This document shows positions 7,401 to 9,720 of a stretch of 9,720 nt of DNA, one piece after another. Origin of the DNA: Clostridia bacterium (GTDB lineage: Bacteria > Bacillota_A > Clostridia > Christensenellales > Borkfalkiaceae); contig JAFTRD010000123.1 of assembly GCA_017462425.1 (NCBI GenBank), positions 1 through 9,720 on the forward strand. Reading direction: 5' to 3'. Each line of letters begins with the position of its first letter. Positions within the stretch are counted from its first letter, which is position 1. Both the position numbers and the translations under genes were made by a program. A model generated the notes under the pieces. The model did no database searches, had not been told where the DNA came from, and worked only from the letters and a program-made list of their open reading frames with translations.

Positions 7401-8029
7401 CGATCAATGCCAATGCGTTGGAGGACTATGAAAACCGGAAAGTACTTTACGAAGAAATGTTAACGCAGCGTGACGACTTGGAAAAGGCAATAGCCGACGC
7501 TGCGCAGATGCTGGACGAAATTAAAACCAGCATGCGTGAACGCTTTGACGAGGGCTTTAACGCCATCAACGAAAACTTTACGTATATCTTCAAAGAGCTG
7601 TTCGGCGGCGGTAAGGCAGAGCTGCAACTGGATTATACCAACTGCGAAGACCCTTTGGACGCAGGCGTGGAAATCAACGCCTGTCCGCCCGGCAAAAAAC
7701 TCACCAAAATTTCCCTGCTTTCGGGCGGCGAGCAGGCGCTTACGGCAATCGCAATTTTGTTCGCAATTTTAAAGAGCAATCCCATGCCCTTCTGTATTCT
7801 CGACGAAATTGAAGCGGCGCTCGACGAGGCAAACGTAGACCGTTTTGCCAGATACCTCAAAAAATTCTCCAAGGAAACGCAGTTCATCGTCATTACCCAC
7901 AGAAAGCCTACCATGAACCGGGCAGACTCTCTCTTCGGCGTTACCATGGAAGAAAAGGGCGTTTCCAAAATCGTATCGGTAAAGCTCTCCGAAGTGGAAT
8001 CCCGTCTGGGTGGGGATACAATACAATAA
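4433..8029 (+). CDS. smc: SMC, chromosome segregation and condensation ATPase
   Basis: SMC dimerises and works with ScpA and ScpB to load at ParB/parS sites and align and compact newly replicated chromosome arms. The protein has 1198 residues, normal for bacterial SMC. Domain order is: N-terminal head with Walker A GPNGCGKS (31-38), QSAKTLRGGSMQDVIF (51-66) and Q-loop IGQGKV (Q143); coiled coil to about residue 520; hinge at about 525-670 (MIADIVSC, NNIGVVTFLP, GDVIATSGAMTGGSRKK); returning coiled coil; C-terminal head with signature LLSGGEQAL (1095-1103), Walker B FCILDEIEAALDE (1120-1132) and the ITHRKPTM switch. All ATPase motifs are intact. The start is taken as TTG 4433 because MNLKEMQLVGFKSFADKT aligns with the family N-terminus; the next ATG (4448) would remove part of the first beta strand. 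Only a weak, distant AAGGA (4414-4418, spacing 14) precedes it, so translation may depend on ribosomes finishing rnc 6 nt upstream. Confidence 0.98.
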   Translation: MNLKEMQLVGFKSFADKTTIPFQDGVTCIVGPNGCGKSNVADAVRWVLGEQSAKTLRGGSMQDVIFNGTQKRRSLSFCEVTLTFDNSSKLFDIDYGEVAMTRRLYRSGESEYLLNRQNCRLKDITALLHGVGIGKEGYSIIGQGKVAQIMNSKPEDRRAIFEEATGIMIQKKRKEEVERKLAASEDNLAVYKQRMAEAERQLAPLSRQAETAAKYNEYAGELKYHEVNAYIFRRENAETEKSKYTNEMDRLSREIERFNGEISSILSERERNRAELEAADIRLSELNTQLLKYTVGNTEKSGNAKLYKEKANAFREKLQLSQEDILSCEKRIGEIERLVVECDKRIAEKQTKLKELQAKSDALFNTVSELDKQIAVFEQDFMQDRVRELSSLENLSQLKENMGSLTARKDAVAERMDEVRAAIEKEEKRRDGLKEELALCAEKQKKLTALTASADSVLGAQSAVIRDAQEKCDRINADVYACNARIESVNNSLDLYVGLKNRFEGYKDSVRRLLYAAKTNPEVNKRIRGMIADIVSCESKYELAIETLFGGAMQNIVTATSEHAKDLIQFLKRNNIGVVTFLPVDSMRPKYNNRDIERALSEVGALGLADQIVKYDEYYAPVIRNLLGNTLVCDNNDNAVKIARKYGHSFKIVTLEGDVIATSGAMTGGSRKKDAGNLLQNERMIKQCEEEIEEKKRELSRLRSLLSQTATERTEAENKLEELRISFQSAATELATVKQQEASLQQLFGEVEGNITLYHGAVNELKQKENSLTSEAQASSESEKVLAKIRSEADEERDKKQKESDALKAERKALYEQYASLQVESVALNGAVEGERQNVTRLKSEREEMLRAIETNKRNCEQFQTEIIRWEREAELQALTKEEQETVASLRAAIAAAGEEKQKINSRQLQLETSQGGLQEKINLATTRRGKCEVEVGRIETNLENLRQRIEEAYAMSYEDCLPLRDAEYDVTVSANEISSLKRKITNLGPINANALEDYENRKVLYEEMLTQRDDLEKAIADAAQMLDEIKTSMRERFDEGFNAINENFTYIFKELFGGGKAELQLDYTNCEDPLDAGVEINACPPGKKLTKISLLSGGEQALTAIAILFAILKSNPMPFCILDEIEAALDEANVDRFARYLKKFSKETQFIVITHRKPTMNRADSLFGVTMEEKGVSKIVSVKLSEVESRLGGDTIQ

Positions 8030-8070
8030 AAACCGCTAACGTATCAACGTTTTTAAAACGAAATTCAGTA

Positions 8071-8077
8071 AAAGGAG
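8071..8077 (+). promoter_or_regulatory. Strong ribosome binding site fixing the ftsY GTG start
   Basis: AAAGGAG lies 8 nt before GTG 8086. Together with the family-like N-terminus MGLFGNLF this decides for the non-ATG start. No in-frame ATG occurs before codon 52. The rest of the 56-nt smc-ftsY gap shows no convincing promoter or hairpin. Confidence 0.85.
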
Positions 8078-8085
8078 CAACATAA

Positions 8086-8982
8086 GTGGGATTATTCGGC
8101 AATTTATTTGCAGCGCTTAAAAAGACCAAAGACAACGTGGCAACCAAGCTCAGACTTCTCTTTTCCAAGAATAAACTGGGCGACGAGTTTTACGACGAGC
8201 TCGAAGAAATTTTAATCGGCGCCGACGTTTCCGTCACCATGGCGGAAGAGGTGGTGGAACAGGTAAAAGAAGAGGCTATTGCCGGTAAAATCAAGGACGG
8301 AAATTACGTTACCGACCTATTAAAGGATATTATTCAGGATATTTTGGACGAAGCGCCTACGCCTGAAATTACCTATCCTTGCGTCATTATGCTGGTAGGC
8401 GTGAACGGTGTGGGAAAAACCACCACCATCGGCAAGCTTGCGCATTATTTTATCCGTCAGAAAAAGACCGTTACTTTGGCGGCGGCAGATACTTTCCGCG
8501 CGGCGGCAAGCGACCAGCTCTCCGTCTGGGCAGACAGGGCAAAGGTACGTATCGTCAAGCACGAGGAGGGCAGCGACCCCTCCGCCGTGGTATTCGACGC
8601 CGTGTCCTCCGCCAAGGCGAAAAAGACGGACGTGGTCATCGTGGATACGGCGGGTAGACTGCACGTGAAGGACAATCTGATGAACGAGCTGAAAAAGATG
8701 CACCGTGTGGTAGAGCGTGAATATCCCGAGGCGGCGTTCTATAAGCTGTTGGTTCTGGACGCTACCACGGGTCAGAACGCCGTATCGCAGGCACGAGCGT
8801 TCAACGATGCGGTGGATTTAGACGGCATCGTATTGACGAAATTAGACGGCACGGCAAAGGGCGGCTTCGTCGTATCGTTATGCGGCGAATTGCACGTTCC
8901 CGTTATGTTTGCGGGCACGGGCGAGAAGATGGAGGATATCGCCGTATTCAACTCCGAAGAATTTGTCGAAGCTATTTTATAA
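8086..8982 (+). CDS. ftsY: FtsY, signal recognition particle receptor GTPase
   Basis: FtsY receives ribosome-nascent chain/SRP complexes at the membrane and, by forming a GTPase heterodimer with Ffh, hands nascent membrane proteins to SecYEG. The protein has 298 residues: a compact NG-domain form without the long acidic A domain of E. coli FtsY (497 residues). The N-terminal MGLFGNLFAALKKTKDNVATK is a likely amphipathic membrane-targeting helix, followed by the helical N domain (to about residue 90). G-domain motifs are all present: G1 GVNGVGKT (105-112), G2 DTFRAAA (135-141), G3 DTAGR (187-191), G4 TKLD (251-254) and GTGE (277-280), with DATTGQNA (225-232) and DGTAKGG (254-260). The start codon is GTG. 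It is the last gene of the plsX unit and is followed by a Rho-independent terminator; ylxM-ffh, which follow ftsY in many Firmicutes, are absent here. Confidence 0.98.
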   Translation: MGLFGNLFAALKKTKDNVATKLRLLFSKNKLGDEFYDELEEILIGADVSVTMAEEVVEQVKEEAIAGKIKDGNYVTDLLKDIIQDILDEAPTPEITYPCVIMLVGVNGVGKTTTIGKLAHYFIRQKKTVTLAAADTFRAAASDQLSVWADRAKVRIVKHEEGSDPSAVVFDAVSSAKAKKTDVVIVDTAGRLHVKDNLMNELKKMHRVVEREYPEAAFYKLLVLDATTGQNAVSQARAFNDAVDLDGIVLTKLDGTAKGGFVVSLCGELHVPVMFAGTGEKMEDIAVFNSEEFVEAIL

Positions 8983-9006
8983 TTAGGGATATAATAATAA
9001 GAAGAA

Positions 9007-9045
9007 AGGGGCAAGGCTTTATCTTGATAGTCTTGCCTCTTTTTC
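9007..9045 (+). terminator. Rho-independent terminator after ftsY
   Basis: A 12-bp stem pairs 9007-9018 (AGGGGCAAGGCT) with 9029-9040 (AGTCTTGCCTCT), including two G-U pairs, around a 10-nt loop, and runs into TTTTT (9040-9044). It starts 24 nt after the ftsY stop and closes the plsX-rnc-smc-ftsY unit. The opposite strand lacks a comparable T-run, so it looks one-directional. Confidence 0.93.
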
Positions 9046-9060
9046 TACGCTTTCGGCGTA
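9046..9060 (+). other. Small hairpin TACGC-TTTCG-GCGTA directly after the terminator
   Basis: A perfect 5-bp stem with a 5-nt loop begins two bases after the T-run. It resembles a stable UUCG-type loop. It may slow polymerase as a back-up pause or protect an RNA end, or be incidental. Confidence 0.4.
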
Positions 9061-9103
9061 TAAATCCTCTCGGGAAAGGAAAAGATAAGGTATACCAAAA
9101 TTC

Positions 9104-9109
9104 GGGAGG
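9104..9109 (+). promoter_or_regulatory. Ribosome binding site of the GH3 gene
   Basis: GGGAGG lies 11 nt before ATG 9121. The terminator upstream implies the gene has its own promoter in 9046-9103, but I see only a weak -10-like TATACC (9091-9096) without a -35 match. Confidence 0.75.
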
Positions 9110-9120
9110 ATTAAAAATTT

Positions 9121-9720
9121 ATGGCACAAGAAAAAAAGAAGTCCTACACTCCGTTGATTGTAACCATGGTAATCGTTTTAGTCTTGGCAATTGCGCTATC
9201 CGTTGCCGCAACCTTACTCAAAACCATGGCTAACACTTATCTTGGGAAGGGCAAGCCCTCCATCGTAACGATCGAGGGTAGTGAAAACTGGGATACGAAT
9301 TACTATTCCCCTACTTATGAAAAAGATAAGGCGGCGTCCGTGGCAAACGGCGAAGCCGTCACCAAAAAACTTTGCGACGAGGGCTTCGTTTTGCTGAAAA
9401 ACCAAGACGGCGCATTGCCCCTCAACGCATCTTCCACCGGGGTCAGCTTAATCGGCAGGGGCGCGGTGGACCCGTTGTACGGCGGTTCTGGCTCGGGTAA
9501 CGTGGATATCAGTAAAGCGGCAAATCCCTATAAGGGTATTCAGCAAGCCGGCTTTACGATGGACGACGAATCCTATAATTATTTCAACGGACAGAAAGGG
9601 AATTACAACCGTTGCAGTATCGTAATGGACGATTATAACGCTTCGCAGTGGCTCATCGGCGAGGTGGCGTATAACGACACTACGGGCGCAGACAAGCCTT
9701 TTACCGTAACGTCGGGCAAC
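9121..9720 (+). CDS. Membrane-anchored glycoside hydrolase family 3 protein, GH3 C-domain first (3' end outside window)
   Basis: The first 200 codons are open to the window end. The protein starts with a short basic segment (MAQEKKKSY) and one strong hydrophobic helix (about residues 11-33), predicting an N-in anchor or uncleaved signal with the rest outside. About 35 residues later comes a GH3 C-terminal-domain-like block: EGFVLLKN (87-94), GALPL (97-101), VSLIGRGAVDPLYGGSGSGNV (108-128, quoted as family motif) and PYKGIQQAGF. In standard GH3 beta-glucosidases this block follows the TIM barrel. Here it is at the N-terminus, as in the reversed-order enzymes known from Butyrivibrio fibrisolvens and Ruminococcus albus, so a catalytic barrel is expected downstream. 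Likely role: hydrolysis of beta-linked glucosides or xylosides at the cell surface; substrate unknown. The gene has a strong ribosome binding site and stands apart from the ftsY operon behind its terminator. The alternative of a free-standing GH3_C protein cannot be excluded from this fragment. Confidence 0.85.
   Translation, partial: MAQEKKKSYTPLIVTMVIVLVLAIALSVAATLLKTMANTYLGKGKPSIVTIEGSENWDTNYYSPTYEKDKAASVANGEAVTKKLCDEGFVLLKNQDGALPLNASSTGVSLIGRGAVDPLYGGSGSGNVDISKAANPYKGIQQAGFTMDDESYNYFNGQKGNYNRCSIVMDDYNASQWLIGEVAYNDTTGADKPFTVTSGN

Noticed and set aside
8048..8060. CGTTTTTAAAACG near-palindrome between smc and ftsY
   Set aside because: Arms of 6 with a 1-nt centre cannot form a hairpin, and no matching promoter or second copy is visible.
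8880..9233. 117-codon + strand frame spanning the ftsY end, the terminator and the GH3 start
   Set aside because: It is out of frame with both genes, crosses the terminator hairpin and shows no family motif.
1..9720. CRISPR arrays, tRNA or rRNA genes, insertion sequences, phage or defence systems
   Set aside because: No regular spaced repeats, cloverleaf sequences, transposase motifs or inverted terminal repeats were seen by eye; the window is filled by housekeeping genes.

Overview
The window is core chromosome from a bacterium of the phylum Bacillota, most likely class Clostridia. Every gene is on the + strand and genes are tightly packed, with several overlapping stops and starts. The block plsX-rnc-smc-ftsY is a conserved Firmicutes cluster. 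The VanW protein, the sigma-A-type promoter, the strong purine-rich ribosome binding sites and the membrane-anchored GH3 enzyme with apparently swapped domains all fit gut-type Clostridia. I cannot name a family or genus from the sequence alone.

Layout. (1) Positions 1-2577 hold the 3' part of recF (recombination mediator), a PHP-family phosphoesterase coupled to it through an ATGA overlap, and a membrane-anchored VanW-domain protein that overlaps the PHP gene or starts just after it. A purine-rich imperfect repeat sits at that PHP/vanW junction. (2) Positions 2578-2700 are an AT-rich gap carrying a very good promoter: TTGAAA, 17-bp spacer, extended -10 TGGTATAAT. (3) Positions 2701-8982 hold plsX (acyl-phosphate synthesis for phospholipids), rnc (RNase III), smc (chromosome condensation) and ftsY (SRP receptor). 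plsX/rnc overlap and rnc/smc are 6 nt apart; ftsY follows after 56 nt. A clear Rho-independent terminator at 9007-9045 ends the unit. (4) From 9121 to the window end is the first 200 codons of a membrane-anchored glycoside hydrolase family 3 protein whose usual C-terminal domain comes first.

How the genes work together. The promoter-to-terminator unit at 2605-9045 joins lipid precursor synthesis, RNA processing, chromosome organisation and membrane protein targeting, all growth-linked functions. The first three genes look like a separate co-transcribed group. No terminator is visible between it and plsX, so read-through is possible.

I found no new defence, mobile or RNA system. The items most worth a second look are the RNase III in which the Asp equivalent to E. 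coli D114 is Ser, the repeat-encoded N-terminus of the VanW protein with its homopolymer tracts, the recF/plsX gene neighbourhood, and the apparent domain-swapped GH3.
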